From Rhodopirellula baltica SH 1 (GTDB lineage Bacteria; Planctomycetota; Planctomycetia; Pirellulales; Pirellulaceae), in NCBI RefSeq assembly GCF_000196115.1, contig NC_005027.1:6754001-6818000 (forward strand): DNA of 64,000 nucleotides. Reading direction: 5' to 3'. A program made the position numbers and the translations under genes. Below the pieces are notes generated by a model, which was given only the letters and a program-made list of their open reading frames with translations, did no database searches and was not told the DNA's origin. Below are positions 1 through 9,907 of this stretch, piece by piece (position 1 is the first letter of the stretch; each line of letters begins with the position of its first letter).

Positions 1-128
1 GCCGGCACATGGAGCGTGCTGATCAATTTGAGATCGATGACATTTTGGTACGCGTCCAAGCTGACAACAACGGGTTGCGGACGATGGTAACAGATGTCCT
101 CACCAGCAGTCTGTTCCGGTCTCGTTGA
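1..128 (+). CDS. C-terminal fragment of a DUF1592/DUF1585-type planctomycete protein (partial)
   Basis: Reading from base 3, an open frame runs into the window from the left and stops at TGA 126-128. The visible 41 residues end in LRTMVTDVLTSSLFRSR. This resembles the usual C-terminus of DUF1585 domains, which close large planctomycete cytochrome-type proteins (DUF1587-1592-1588-1585). A short segment like this cannot prove the family, so the call rests on the tail pattern (hydrophobic helix, then S-x-x-F-R-x-R). Everything upstream lies outside the window. Confidence 0.5.
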   Translation, partial: RHMERADQFEIDDILVRVQADNNGLRTMVTDVLTSSLFRSR

Positions 129-379
129 ATTTCGATTCGGCCGTTGTTCGGTCGTGTTCTATGCTTTTTTCTGGCGGTGTCATCCGTCAAAATGAACGGG
201 CTCAGACACACGCGTCTTCGTTTCCTACTCACCGCTCAGCAGCGCGGGCGTCTTCCACTCGACACGAAACAGTCATTGAAGGTTCCGAACGCTGCGCGCT
301 AGGAGCGTTGATTTGACTCTCGCTGCGATCTCCATCCCCCTGGATCGATCTTATGTTTCATCTGGAAATTTGCCGTCGG

Positions 380-2758
380 ATGCGATGGTTGTTGTTGCTT
401 CTTTTGATGTTTCCGACAACTGCTTTGGCAATCGATCCTGTTCGTCCAGGTGACCAGATCGAGGTGAAGCACTTAGGGTCTTGGCGACCGGGGGAAGTGC
501 TTGAATATCAGAAAGGACAAGCCCGCGTTCGGTACACATTCATTCAAGAACACGAAGGGATCTTCAAACTGGCGGACATGCGGTTTCCCAACAATGAGGG
601 GAACTGGATGATCTGGAAGGACGCTTCTGGGAAGTTCCTGATCCCTGCTCGGTTGCTCGAGCGAACTCCGACCAAGGTCAAACTGTTGAAGGAAGACGGG
701 GCGACGGTGGAAGTTTCGATTGACAAATTGGCCGCCAACCTTCAACAGCAACTCAGCAAGATTGCGAAGGCTGAAAAGGAATTTGTAGACGCTGCATTGG
801 TTCGCGTTGGGGACCAAGTCGAGCTGAAGAAGTACAGCACTTGGTACCCCGCAACTGTCAAAGCTCTGCTGCCCGATGGAGCAAAGGTGGAATATGAGTA
901 CGGCAGTGCCAAAGACAAACGCGAAGCGGATGCGAAGTATGAGGACATGCGTTATCCCAACAACGAGGGGCCATGGGCGGACTGGACGGATATCTCGGGC
1001 AAGCACAAAGTCAAAGCACGTTACCTGACGCACGATGCGACGCACGTCGACTTGCTGCTACAAGGTGATAAACGAATCCGGTTGGAGCGATCCAAGTTGG
1101 CCGCTGAGATCGAAGAGCAACTAGCGCTTCGAGCGATCGTCGCAAGGCGTCCTGACGAGGTGGACTTTGACGTTTCCGGAGTGGATTTCGACAACCTGCC
1201 GCCGTGGATTAGCTATGGCACCGATGCACCTGCACCCGACATAGGTGTGGCAGGCGGTCCGGCATCGGATTCGCGACCAAGTCTGAGCAACGGTTACTTC
1301 CGCGTTCCGTTGGAAACGAGCGGGAAGATCGATGCCGCAATTTTGGTGGATGGATCAGATGGTTGGATCGCATTTGGCATCACGCCAGAAACAATTGACG
1401 CCAGCCATCCGGTTTCAATGCAGTGGGTCAACCTGATGTCGCAGGCTCGGTTGCCCGGCCCCAACTTCTTCGAAGGTGAAGTGATCATCGGCTATTCCGC
1501 CGAACAACGACGACTGCTGACCGCGGAAGGGTTGGATGTCCGCGGATCGGCAAGTCGTTTTTGTACATATCGATTAGAGCCGGGGTCCGACACCGCGACA
1601 CCGGAATGGAAATGGTCGGTGCCCAAAGTCCGGTTCTATTCTTATCGAGACCAAATGAACGCTTCGTTTGTCGGTGAGGACCGAATCCTAGTTGGCTATG
1701 GCGGCACACTTACGATGTGGAACATGGCCACCAAGACGGCCGAGTATGTGATCCCGTCGAAAAAATCGGAAATGAATTTCAGCCCCGATCAACGTCACTT
1801 CATTACCAATCAGTATTCACACGCTGTCATCATCGAAACGGAGTCGGGGAAACCGGTTGCCGATGTGAAGAAACTCTCCACTGTCAGCTTCGCTCAAGAT
1901 GGAAATCATCTTGTTGGGAGTGGAAATTTCAGTGAATCTCTCTTGGATTTGCAAACAGGAAAGTCGCGATCAATCACGAGCGGGTTTCGAGCCAATAAGA
2001 CAAGCGAAGAGACCGATCCTTCCGTCATCGATCAACGTTGGTTGTCGACGGGAAATCGATTGTTTGATTTGGATCGAGGCTGGTTGATCTGGACAGAAGG
2101 TTATCAAGATCTGGAGCCAGTGATGCGGCACGTCATCGGCGACAAGATTTTGTCTGTTGGTCAGAGTGCCGGAGTCGATGGCATTGAATTGGTCATCGGG
2201 GTCAACGATGCGGTCAATCCAACGGCAGTTCAGCGGATATCAACGATTACGGAAGAAGAACTGTATGTTCTGCGTCCCGGTGTTCGGGTGCGGATTGACT
2301 CTGCGGTCAGTGATCCGCGAATTCGCAGTGGAGTCGAGCGAGCCATCGCTGTCGCCGGATATCAGCAAGATCCGAGTGCGGAAATTGTGATCGAAGCCTC
2401 GGCTTACCGTGGGAAAAGAGAAACGCAAACCTACAGCGAATCACGCTTCGCCGGTTTCGGCCGTTCCCGTGGAAGCAGTGAGACTCAAACAATCTCAGCA
2501 GCACCCTGGATACAGGCCATTACAGTGAAGCTGGGGCAGCAGAGATTGTGGAGCACAGGACAGGGCGGGATCCCTGGCTTCTTGTCCGTCCGCGAAGGCG
2601 AGTCGTTGCAAGCGGAAGTTCAGAAATGCGAGCGGGAAGACTATTCCCTGTTTCAAAACTTTGAACTTCCAGACAAAGTCATGGCGGCCAAGTGGACGAA
2701 CGGATTCGGCACGACGTCGCTCACACCGAACGGTTTCATCGACGAGCCTGTTCTGTGA
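380..2758 (+). CDS. Secreted protein with two Tudor-like + SHD1 modules and a propeller-like region
   Basis: About 792 residues from the ATG at 380, which begins with a clear Sec signal (MRWLLLLLLMFPTTALA). An in-frame ATG at 353 would place nine residues before that signal, so 380 is preferred. After the signal come two tandem modules: an SH3/Tudor-like stretch with V-R-x-G-D-Q-[IV]-E and x-W-x-[PA]-x-x-V, the shared motif MR[FY]PNNEG, then an SHD1 (SLA1 homology 1) segment. The SHD1 segments lie near residues 75-125 and 198-247, with the pattern W-x-D-x-[ST]-G-K-x-x-[IV]-x-A-R. The middle carries WD40-like strands such as FSPDQRHFIT and FAQDGNHLVGSG. SHD1 proteins are very common in planctomycetes and most are uncharacterised. 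The role is unknown; the protein is probably exported. Confidence 0.8.
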   Translation: MRWLLLLLLMFPTTALAIDPVRPGDQIEVKHLGSWRPGEVLEYQKGQARVRYTFIQEHEGIFKLADMRFPNNEGNWMIWKDASGKFLIPARLLERTPTKVKLLKEDGATVEVSIDKLAANLQQQLSKIAKAEKEFVDAALVRVGDQVELKKYSTWYPATVKALLPDGAKVEYEYGSAKDKREADAKYEDMRYPNNEGPWADWTDISGKHKVKARYLTHDATHVDLLLQGDKRIRLERSKLAAEIEEQLALRAIVARRPDEVDFDVSGVDFDNLPPWISYGTDAPAPDIGVAGGPASDSRPSLSNGYFRVPLETSGKIDAAILVDGSDGWIAFGITPETIDASHPVSMQWVNLMSQARLPGPNFFEGEVIIGYSAEQRRLLTAEGLDVRGSASRFCTYRLEPGSDTATPEWKWSVPKVRFYSYRDQMNASFVGEDRILVGYGGTLTMWNMATKTAEYVIPSKKSEMNFSPDQRHFITNQYSHAVIIETESGKPVADVKKLSTVSFAQDGNHLVGSGNFSESLLDLQTGKSRSITSGFRANKTSEETDPSVIDQRWLSTGNRLFDLDRGWLIWTEGYQDLEPVMRHVIGDKILSVGQSAGVDGIELVIGVNDAVNPTAVQRISTITEEELYVLRPGVRVRIDSAVSDPRIRSGVERAIAVAGYQQDPSAEIVIEASAYRGKRETQTYSESRFAGFGRSRGSSETQTISAAPWIQAITVKLGQQRLWSTGQGGIPGFLSVREGESLQAEVQKCEREDYSLFQNFELPDKVMAAKWTNGFGTTSLTPNGFIDEPVL

Positions 2759-2938
2759 GAGATAGCGATACACCGGGCCAATGAATATCTGTTAGCGGGT
2801 CGGAATCCGCCATCCGAATCCGTTTTGGGTGGATAGCTCACTCGGTTTCAACTGCAGACAACAGCCCGCATCAGAGAGAGGTTAGGATCAGCAAGAGGCG
2901 GAAAGGTTTGATTCGATCATCTACCAAGGAAAACTCAG

Positions 2939-4414
2939 ATGCGTTTGCGAATGTTCCTGGCCATCGGTTTGCTGACGGCACCGTTGAGCCCCGTGTTTGT
3001 CTTCCCCTCAGCGTCGTACGGGCAAGAAGCGACCGACGTCCCGGACACGACCGCCGAAGACGTCGCGGAAGTGGAACCCGAGGTGCTGGCCGTTCCCGAT
3101 GAGATTCGTCAGTTGCTCAAAGAGGGGAAGCCAGCCGAGGCGGCGGAGGTTCTTGAGGCAGCGATGCAATCCGATGCTGTCGCGGAAGCGCTCAAGCCGT
3201 TCCATCAAACGATCGCGACTGGGTTTGTTCGTGCACGCCAATACGACAAGGCGATGGAACAGTTTGGCGCTGCGGTTGAATTCGAACTGGCTCGGACAGA
3301 TTCACCCGCCGCCGCAGAGCAGCTTTCCAGTTTAATACGACAAGTCAGTGTCTATGGGCTCCATGCGGCCCAACCGGAATTGGCTGCCGAGTGGTCCGAC
3401 AAAGCCATCGAAAAGGTGCGGGCACTCGAAGCGGAGCATCCAATCGAAATTCAAAGGCCTCTCTCTCGACTGATCCAAGTTCGCGCATCGATGCTTGCTC
3501 GCGACGATGAAGAAGCCGCGAAAGAAATGCTGGCAAAGCAGGTTGCGAAGTTGGAAGACATCAATGCAACCGAGGATCGATCTGAGAAAACCTATGTCGA
3601 GTTGATCAATCTCTTAACTGCTCAGGCTCGTCTTTTCGAGGACGAGGATGGACAAGACCGTGTCGCATCCGCTTTCGAAGTAGCGTTGGAAGCCTATCCC
3701 GAATCGACAGTCTTGATCGCTCAGTACGCAAGCAACGAATACTCTGTGATTAGTGGACTGGCGCGAGTCAATCCTGACGATGCGATCGAGCGGATGGAAG
3801 CAGCCGTTGCGAAGTTGACGCCTTTTGAAGAAAACCGGAGTGTTGAATTGACACTCCGCCGAATCAAGTCGTTGGAAAGTCGGATCGAGTCGACCCGAAA
3901 GCAATTGGAAATGATCGGTCAGCCGGCTCCGCCGTTGGACATTGACGGATGGGCCAACGCCGATGGAATCAGCGTGGAGGACTTGGAAGGCAAAGTCGTT
4001 CTGTACGATTTCTGGGCGATTTGGTGTGGGCCTTGCATCGCAACCTTCCCCCATCTTCGCGAATTTCGGGAAGAGTTTGGTGAGCAAGGTTTTGAAGTGG
4101 TCGGCATCACTCGCTACTACGGTTACACGTGGGACGAAGAAAGCGGGAAGGCCGTGAATGGTTCGGATGATCCAACGCCCGAAGAGGAACGCGAGGCAAT
4201 TGCAAAGTTCTTGCAATCCAAGGACATGAAGCATCCAACCATCGTCACGCCAAAAGAAACCGAGTTGCAATCCAACTACGGCGTGACCGGTATTCCACAC
4301 GCTGTGTTGGTCGATCGCGAAGGCAACGTGCAGATGATCAAGGTCGGCAGCGGCCAAGCCAACGCCGACGCTCTGCACGCCAAGATCAAAGAACTGTTGG
4401 GTGAAGCGTCCTGA
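2939..4414 (+). CDS. TlpA-like thioredoxin-fold protein with N-terminal helical repeats
   Basis: 491 residues. An N-terminal signal peptide (MRLRMFLAIGLLTAPLSP...) is followed by about 310 residues of alpha-helical, TPR-like sequence. A C-terminal TlpA/ResA-type thioredoxin domain begins near residue 330. Its redox motif is WCGPC with cysteines at 363 and 366 in FWAIWCGPCIATFPHL, and the cis-proline is in GVTGIPHAVLVD. The family reduces or exchanges disulfides outside the cytoplasm, for example in cytochrome c assembly. Substrate and partner cannot be inferred. It stands alone on the plus strand and faces a minus-strand gene across about 100 bases. Confidence 0.85.
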   Translation: MRLRMFLAIGLLTAPLSPVFVFPSASYGQEATDVPDTTAEDVAEVEPEVLAVPDEIRQLLKEGKPAEAAEVLEAAMQSDAVAEALKPFHQTIATGFVRARQYDKAMEQFGAAVEFELARTDSPAAAEQLSSLIRQVSVYGLHAAQPELAAEWSDKAIEKVRALEAEHPIEIQRPLSRLIQVRASMLARDDEEAAKEMLAKQVAKLEDINATEDRSEKTYVELINLLTAQARLFEDEDGQDRVASAFEVALEAYPESTVLIAQYASNEYSVISGLARVNPDDAIERMEAAVAKLTPFEENRSVELTLRRIKSLESRIESTRKQLEMIGQPAPPLDIDGWANADGISVEDLEGKVVLYDFWAIWCGPCIATFPHLREFREEFGEQGFEVVGITRYYGYTWDEESGKAVNGSDDPTPEEEREAIAKFLQSKDMKHPTIVTPKETELQSNYGVTGIPHAVLVDREGNVQMIKVGSGQANADALHAKIKELLGEAS

Positions 4415-4449
4415 GCCGAAAGCATGATGGCTGATTGAACGACTGAACC

Positions 4450-4478
4450 GCTGCAATTGCAAGGGATTGCAATGCAGC
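4450..4478. terminator. Bulged hairpin between convergent genes
   Basis: GCTGCAATTGCAA pairs with TTGCAATGCAGC across a short GGGA loop with one unpaired base. It lies between the stop of the TlpA-like gene and the stop of the convergent membrane protein gene. There is no clear T-run on either side, so termination is plausible but unproven. Confidence 0.35.
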
Positions 4479-4518
4479 CTTCGCCCGAGCGGGCACTCGA
4501 AGGCACGCTGCGTGTGGA

Positions 4519-5514
4519 TCAGCGAGGTGGCGGTTCGCTGGATTCAACACTGGACGGGTCGGGGAGCGTTCGCTCCAAGCGATACCCCAGTGCAACGAAA
4601 ATCGCCCAACCGATCAACGCATGGCTGATCGAGGAAGTGGTGCTGCTGTCGGCGATTTTCATGTATCGCGAAAAAAGAATGCTCTGCATTCGGTCCGATA
4701 GATCGGACGAGATTGGAAATTGCGAACCGACATACCAATCAGAGAAAAATCGATGCGCGAACCAAGTGGTCCAAGTCAGCAATATTAGGAACGCGCCGAG
4801 AAACCACGCCCAAAAACGATTTCGCTGACCTGGACGCATTGTGAATTCGCCCACGCTGGCAATGGACAACGCGATAGCCGCGGTAGATGCGATGCGAACC
4901 AAGTCCTGCGATGATGCTGACCATTGCAGCCAACGCAGGATTGCCGCGAAGCTTGCCGCCATCGCCGTCAGTGCCATCAAGCGTTGAATCGTGACGGGGC
5001 GTGAGTTCTTTTCGAGAACGATTTCCTCGTCAGCGGTTCTTGATTTCAGGGCGACATTTCGCCATCCCGATATCAGCCATAAAGAACCGATAGCGATCAG
5101 CCACGCGATGGATTCGCCTAGGAATTCGAAGACGCGTCCTTCGTTCCAATCATCGTCCAGTCGCCAAAGCAATAGATCCCATGAATCGGGGCGGACATGC
5201 CAAAATTTTTGGATCGAACTCGCGACAAATGGAAAGACAACAATCACGAAGAAGATCGTGATAAGTCGTGCGATGGTTCTGGCCACCGTTGCTCGAACCG
5301 GCGGGCCATAGGCAAAGAAAATGGCTGTCACGCAGTACAAAACTGCGTTGGCGTGAGATGTCCACCACTGCAGCGAATCGGCGGTATCCGGATGCATCAT
5401 CCAGTGGACGCTCGACCAAGCCAATGGCAACGCGTTCAGCGATAGAGCGACACCAGCTAGGACAAGAACGGCCCAAATCAACGTGGGCTTTGGCCACCAG
5501 GATTTCGAACTCAT
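4519..5514 (-). CDS. Multi-pass membrane protein of unknown function
   Basis: 331 residues with several hydrophobic segments, for example LIWAVLVLAGVALSLNALPL near the N-terminus, then VLYCVTAIFFAYG, IITIFFVIVVFPFVASSI-type and SIAWLIAIGSLWLISG segments. No catalytic motif was recognised. Its ATG overlaps the TGA of the upstream ceramidase-like gene by four bases (ATGA at 5514-5511), so the two are probably translated together. Similarity to any transporter family is not evident. The coding call is strong, the function unknown. Confidence 0.75.
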   Translation of the reverse strand: MSSKSWWPKPTLIWAVLVLAGVALSLNALPLAWSSVHWMMHPDTADSLQWWTSHANAVLYCVTAIFFAYGPPVRATVARTIARLITIFFVIVVFPFVASSIQKFWHVRPDSWDLLLWRLDDDWNEGRVFEFLGESIAWLIAIGSLWLISGWRNVALKSRTADEEIVLEKNSRPVTIQRLMALTAMAASFAAILRWLQWSASSQDLVRIASTAAIALSIASVGEFTMRPGQRNRFWAWFLGAFLILLTWTTWFAHRFFSDWYVGSQFPISSDLSDRMQSILFSRYMKIADSSTTSSISHALIGWAIFVALGYRLERTLPDPSSVESSEPPPR

Positions 5515-7082
5515 TGAGCCACATTCAACTCTGGTTGTGACTCGCTTAGTTCATCCAGCAAATCGAGAAGCGTCTGACGAATTTTGGGTTCGGCGTCAAC
5601 CGAAAGATAACTCGATTTGGCCCGCCAAGTTTCGTAGCCGCCCAATGCATGTTGCTCAGGTGTTGGCAGGTAGCCGTTGTACCCGTTGGCGAGTTCGATT
5701 GTGAACGTGGGTTTGAAAGGGCTAAATTTCTTGATCGCCAGTCCGGTGTCCACGAACGTTTCGCAAGGGCTGCTGACGATGGCGAGTCCCCCGATTCGGA
5801 TCGCTTGAAGCTTCACCTTCACGGTGGGAGGGTACTCAGCCAGATCCAATGTCTCACCGGCGTAGATCAGGCGGCGATCATTCTTGGTACCTGAACCGGC
5901 ATCGGCGAGAAGTTGCTTGGCTCGGTCAATGTCATCGGCATTGGGACGTCGAACGCCCAGTTCGATCTCGGTTTCACGCATTGCCAACGGTACCCAGTCT
6001 TCGAATTGGATGCGTTGGTAGGCAACCGCCGCCGACGCGGCCACATCGTTGGCCACCAATCGAATTTGCTCGAACGGGGGTTGGCTGGCGCGACCCTCAA
6101 AAAAATTGACTTTGTTGATGTCACCGCTGGTGCCATTGGTCATCGCCGCAACAAACGGTGGCTTGCTTTGAGTGGCCACGATCATTTTTGTGAACTGGCG
6201 AGCAAACTCGCCGAAGTAGTCCGCGGAAAGTGAATCAGGTGGGACCCCACCGACATAGTGCAACGAGTAGTTTGCCCACATTGCGATCGGCCGGCCGTCG
6301 ATGGCTTGAACGGCAAGGACGGGAATTTCAGGATCGACGGGGCCGGCTGGTTGAAGCAACGCCGGGCTGTTCGCAGGCGGGTTCATCCGCACGCGATCGG
6401 TTCCGGAATCGAACGGGTCATCGATCGCGACGCCTGGACGCAGGAACCATCGGCGATTGAAAACGTGATGGGGATTGTTCCCCACCGCCCAACCGATTCG
6501 TGCTGGTTCTAATTGCGAGTGCGCCTGGATGATTCCTTCCGCGATTCGCTCAACCAGAAACGGGATGTAGTCCTCTTCAACCAAACTTTGAAAGGTGTGA
6601 CCGACTGAGACCGCAGTGTGGGTGTGTGTGGCGGAGCAAAGAATGTGATCGGTGTCGATGCCGATGGCCTGGGAGACTTTCTGTTTAGCCGCGTCGTAGA
6701 TTTCACGAGGAATCATGCAACTGTCACAGGTAACCAACGCGATGGTGGTTGCTCCGTTGTCGAGCACCAAGCAGCGAGCATGAAGCGGATCGTGGGCTTG
6801 TTTCGCCACGCGGTGTGTCATGCTGCCTGAAGAGCTGACCGGGAATTTTTGAGGGGTGATGTCGATCGCGAATGCACCGGCGCGGAACACCTTTTTAGTA
6901 TCCGTCGCCATTGCCAAGTTGGTCTGGCATAACACCAAGACGATCCAGGCGGTGGTTGCCAAGACTGGTTTGGTAAGGCGATGAAATTCTGCAGATTGAA
7001 GTTCCCGGCAGAGCCGCATTGATTGATTCGTTCGGCGCAACATCATGTCTCTCACTGTTCGGGTTGCGGTATGGGAGGCCAT
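5511..7082 (-). CDS. Neutral/alkaline ceramidase-like N-terminal domain protein
   Basis: 523 residues. After an N-terminal hydrophobic segment (TTAWIVLVLCQTNLAMA), the sequence starts the fold typical of the neutral ceramidase N-terminal family with RAGAFAIDITP. It continues with a D-x-L-x-A-R-C-L-V-L-D strand, the LVTCDSC strand and the metal-site region SATHTHTAVSVG (HTHT). The C-terminal Ig-like domain of true ceramidases seems absent, so the substrate may not be ceramide; many planctomycete paralogues are simply called neutral/alkaline non-lysosomal ceramidase. It is probably exported. It is the middle gene of a minus-strand run: RNA methyltransferase (67 bases upstream), this gene, then the membrane protein (4-base overlap). 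Confidence 0.8.
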   Translation of the reverse strand: MASHTATRTVRDMMLRRTNQSMRLCRELQSAEFHRLTKPVLATTAWIVLVLCQTNLAMATDTKKVFRAGAFAIDITPQKFPVSSSGSMTHRVAKQAHDPLHARCLVLDNGATTIALVTCDSCMIPREIYDAAKQKVSQAIGIDTDHILCSATHTHTAVSVGHTFQSLVEEDYIPFLVERIAEGIIQAHSQLEPARIGWAVGNNPHHVFNRRWFLRPGVAIDDPFDSGTDRVRMNPPANSPALLQPAGPVDPEIPVLAVQAIDGRPIAMWANYSLHYVGGVPPDSLSADYFGEFARQFTKMIVATQSKPPFVAAMTNGTSGDINKVNFFEGRASQPPFEQIRLVANDVAASAAVAYQRIQFEDWVPLAMRETEIELGVRRPNADDIDRAKQLLADAGSGTKNDRRLIYAGETLDLAEYPPTVKVKLQAIRIGGLAIVSSPCETFVDTGLAIKKFSPFKPTFTIELANGYNGYLPTPEQHALGGYETWRAKSSYLSVDAEPKIRQTLLDLLDELSESQPELNVAQ

Positions 7083-7149
7083 GTGAACTCACCACTGTGG
7101 GGAATCGTGAATGCGAACGAGGTGCTGCTTTCAATGGCAACAGTTGCGT

Positions 7150-8505
7150 TCAGGACTTGGGTGGTGTCTGAGGCCAAGGTGACTTGGGTTTGGATGGTTC
7201 CGGCGCGGATGGTTCTGGCTTGGTGGTTTCGCTTGCTTCAGTTTCTTTTGGCGGCGATGACTTGTTGACTCTGGCAGCCGGAGGAGGTTTTGGACCGTGG
7301 TATTGATAGTAGGTGCATTCGATGCGGCCATTATAAAGCTTCCTGCGTCGGTCTGCGGCACGACCCATCGCATGCTCCAAATTGGAGTAGGCGGTCAAGA
7401 TGTAACGCGACCAAGTCGGTAGCCGCTCGAAGATGGCGGGCAACGATTCATACAATTCGTCAAGTTCCCAATCCTCCGGGCCATCGCCGTTTTGGTCTTC
7501 GGCATCGAAACGTGAGGATTGGCCCGAACCAATCCGCTGGCCATAAGGCGGGTTGGCGATCACACAGCCAAAGTTCTTCTTGCTGCTGATCTCGTGAACT
7601 GGCATGGCTTGGAAGTGAATGTCATCTTGTACTCCGGCACGAATCGCGTTGTCTCGAGCGGCGGTCAGGACGCGACCATCGATGTCGCTGGCCAAAATCT
7701 TCTCCTCCAACGGTGGAAGACTTTGGTTGGCCGCGGTGGAACGTGCGTCCGACCAAAGTTCGGCCGAGAAATCAGGCCACGCCTGGCAGGCAAATTCGCG
7801 TTCGAGGCCCGGTGCTATGTTGCGACCAATCCGGGCGGCTTCGATTGGGATCGTGCCGCTGCCGCAGAACGGGTCGATCATCGGACGACCGGCTCTCCAA
7901 TAAGTCAGCATGACCATCGCCGAGGCCAGAGTTTCTTTCAGTGGCGCGGCAGAGATATGTGTGCGGTATCCACGTCGGTGCAAGCTGCGCCCCGTCGTGT
8001 CGATGGTCAGCGTCGCGACGTCTTTCACGATTGCCACATCGACTTTGTAGAGCGGACCCGTTTCAGGCAGTTCGCTGGTTCTGTGATCTCGCATCATCGC
8101 TTCGACGATGGCTTTCTTGACACTGCGTTGACATGCCGGAACGCTGGTCAGAGTCGATTTGATCGAACGGCCCGTGACTGGGAAAGCGGCATCCGCGGGC
8201 AGCAAGTTTCCCCAAGGAAGATCACGCGTCGTGTCGAATAACGCATCGAAATCGCCGGCGGGAAATTCCGCAACACGAATCAGGATCCGGTCGGCGGTAC
8301 GGAGCCACAAATTGGCTCGGCAAATCGATTCGTGCGAACCTCGAAAAGAGACCCGTCCAGAATCGCTGATGCTGGCTTCGATGCCCAACCCTTTCAATTC
8401 TCGTTTGACGATGGCTTCCAATCCGAACGCACAGGGGACGATCAGATCAAAAGGTTGTGAAGCGGGGTTGGAGGGTGCGATTGAGTCGCTGGGGTTGGAT
8501 TCCAT
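7150..8505 (-). CDS. THUMP-domain class I SAM-dependent RNA methyltransferase (RlmL/UPF0020 type)
   Basis: 451 residues. The N-terminus (LIVPCAFGLEAIVKRELKGLG) and a THUMP region near residues 60-170 match the RlmL/YpsC group, which makes m2G in large-subunit rRNA. The methyltransferase domain shows PMIDPFCGSGTIPIEAARI (SAM-binding and UPF0020 signature), LASDIDGRVL, and the catalytic motif IV in VIANPPYGQRIG. The last 60 residues are low-complexity, rich in P, K, S and E, and look disordered. The exact rRNA position cannot be deduced; it corresponds to the RlmL half of the E. coli RlmKL fusion. It is first in a run with the ceramidase-like gene. Confidence 0.87.
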   Translation of the reverse strand: MESNPSDSIAPSNPASQPFDLIVPCAFGLEAIVKRELKGLGIEASISDSGRVSFRGSHESICRANLWLRTADRILIRVAEFPAGDFDALFDTTRDLPWGNLLPADAAFPVTGRSIKSTLTSVPACQRSVKKAIVEAMMRDHRTSELPETGPLYKVDVAIVKDVATLTIDTTGRSLHRRGYRTHISAAPLKETLASAMVMLTYWRAGRPMIDPFCGSGTIPIEAARIGRNIAPGLEREFACQAWPDFSAELWSDARSTAANQSLPPLEEKILASDIDGRVLTAARDNAIRAGVQDDIHFQAMPVHEISSKKNFGCVIANPPYGQRIGSGQSSRFDAEDQNGDGPEDWELDELYESLPAIFERLPTWSRYILTAYSNLEHAMGRAADRRRKLYNGRIECTYYQYHGPKPPPAARVNKSSPPKETEASETTKPEPSAPEPSKPKSPWPQTPPKS

Positions 8506-8878
8506 CAGTGGTCAGACAGGGACAAAGGGTGGCTCAGGCTAGTTGTGTCGTCAAAGTAGATGCGTGGTTTCGCTGCATCGACTTGGAACACCATAGCCGA
8601 TTGATTCTGGAATTGGACTCGCAGGCTTGACGGAATGAGGCGGTTTTGTGGTTGGATACTGACACGATCGTCGCGGATGGAATCGCAAACATCTCACCAA
8701 ACCTAGACCGGAAAGTTTGTGTCATCCTCGCGAAGCGTTCGTTTATAGAGACGCGTTCGGGGGACTGCGTGAATCGTTCTTCCTTTCTACCTTCGATACG
8801 ATATGCTGCGGCATGATCGGAGAGACGGCGGGTGCCGATCGAGTGAATTCACTTTGCCGCGAACTCATCCCAGGTTTC
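8506..8878. other. Divergent intergenic region
   Basis: This lies between the start of the methyltransferase gene (minus) and the preferred desaturase start (plus). An in-frame extension of the desaturase reaches back to 8717, but that part lacks family similarity. I see no RNA gene or strong promoter consensus; promoters for both genes must lie here. Confidence 0.5.
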
Positions 8879-9907
8879 ATGATGACCACCGAGGCGGCAA
8901 CGATCCCAGTTCGGCCTAGCCAAGCCAACTTAGAGGCTGATGTCCTATCGCCAATCCAGCCTGACACGCCCACGTCAAGCTATCCTGATGCAGGGGCGAG
9001 TTCCTACAGCGATCCAACCAAGCGTTCGATCCGTTGGGACTACACGATCTTTTTTGTGTCGCTGCACTTGTTGACGCTGTTGGTGTTGCTTCCCTATTTC
9101 TTTTCTTGGGCTGGCGTTGCTGCGTTTGTGGTTGGTGTCATTGTCTTTGGGCAAATGGCGATTCCAATCGGTTACCACCGCATGTTGTCGCACCGCAGTT
9201 TTCGATCACCCAAGTGGTTCGAGCGGACCCTGGTGACGTTGGCCATGTGCACCGCCCAGGAGACGCCCGCACACTGGGTGGCTTGGCATCGGATGCACCA
9301 TAGTCATTCCGACCATGCTGAGGATCCGCATTCGCCACGCATCAGCTTCATGTGGGCTCACGTGCGATGGTTGGTGCATGAGAGTCGGACGCGGATGGCG
9401 ACTTTTTCGATGTACGAAAAGTACGCCCGAGACATTCTGTCGGACCCTTATTACCGATGGATCGAAAAACTACCCAGCCCAGCGGGAATGTTCTATCTCG
9501 CACACGCGTTTGTGTATGCGTTGTTGGCCGTCGGGATTTCGGGGCTTGTTTACGGCAACAACGCCGATGCCTATCAGATGGCAGCGAGTGTCTTCGTTTG
9601 GGGAGTGATTGCACGAACTGTTTGGGTTTGGCACATCACTTGGTCGGTCAATTCGATCACCCACGTGTTTGGATACCGAAACTATCAAACGACCGACGAC
9701 AGTCGCAACAACTGGTTTGTCAGCTTGCTGACCGCCGGCGAAGGTTGGCACAACAACCATCACGCGGATCCGGCCAGCGCTTCGGTCCAGCACCGCTGGT
9801 GGGAGATCGATCCCAATTATTACGTGATCCGATTGTTCGGAGTCTTGGGTTTGGCTACCCACATCATCCGCCCTCGCCACGTGCGAAAGAGCGGAGCGGA
9901 AAGCTAA
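8879..9907 (+). CDS. Acyl-CoA / lipid delta-9 type fatty acid desaturase
   Basis: 342 residues from the ATG at 8879 (MMTTEAATIPV); an upstream start at 8717 would add 54 unconserved residues. The three histidine boxes of the membrane di-iron desaturases are intact: H-R-M-L-S-H, H-R-M-H-H and H-N-N-H-H. They are separated by hydrophobic hairpins, such as FFVSLHLLTLLVLLPYFFSW at the start and the FYLAHAFVYALLAVGISGLVYG segment. The family introduces a cis double bond into a saturated acyl chain using O2 and an electron donor, and so controls membrane fluidity. The layout is that of the SCD/delta-9 group. It is a single-gene unit; no redox partner lies next to it. Confidence 0.9.
   Translation: MMTTEAATIPVRPSQANLEADVLSPIQPDTPTSSYPDAGASSYSDPTKRSIRWDYTIFFVSLHLLTLLVLLPYFFSWAGVAAFVVGVIVFGQMAIPIGYHRMLSHRSFRSPKWFERTLVTLAMCTAQETPAHWVAWHRMHHSHSDHAEDPHSPRISFMWAHVRWLVHESRTRMATFSMYEKYARDILSDPYYRWIEKLPSPAGMFYLAHAFVYALLAVGISGLVYGNNADAYQMAASVFVWGVIARTVWVWHITWSVNSITHVFGYRNYQTTDDSRNNWFVSLLTAGEGWHNNHHADPASASVQHRWWEIDPNYYVIRLFGVLGLATHIIRPRHVRKSGAES

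Noticed and set aside
8717-8878. Longer desaturase start
   Set aside because: The extra 54 residues show no family similarity, and the ATG at 8879 is well placed before the first conserved region.
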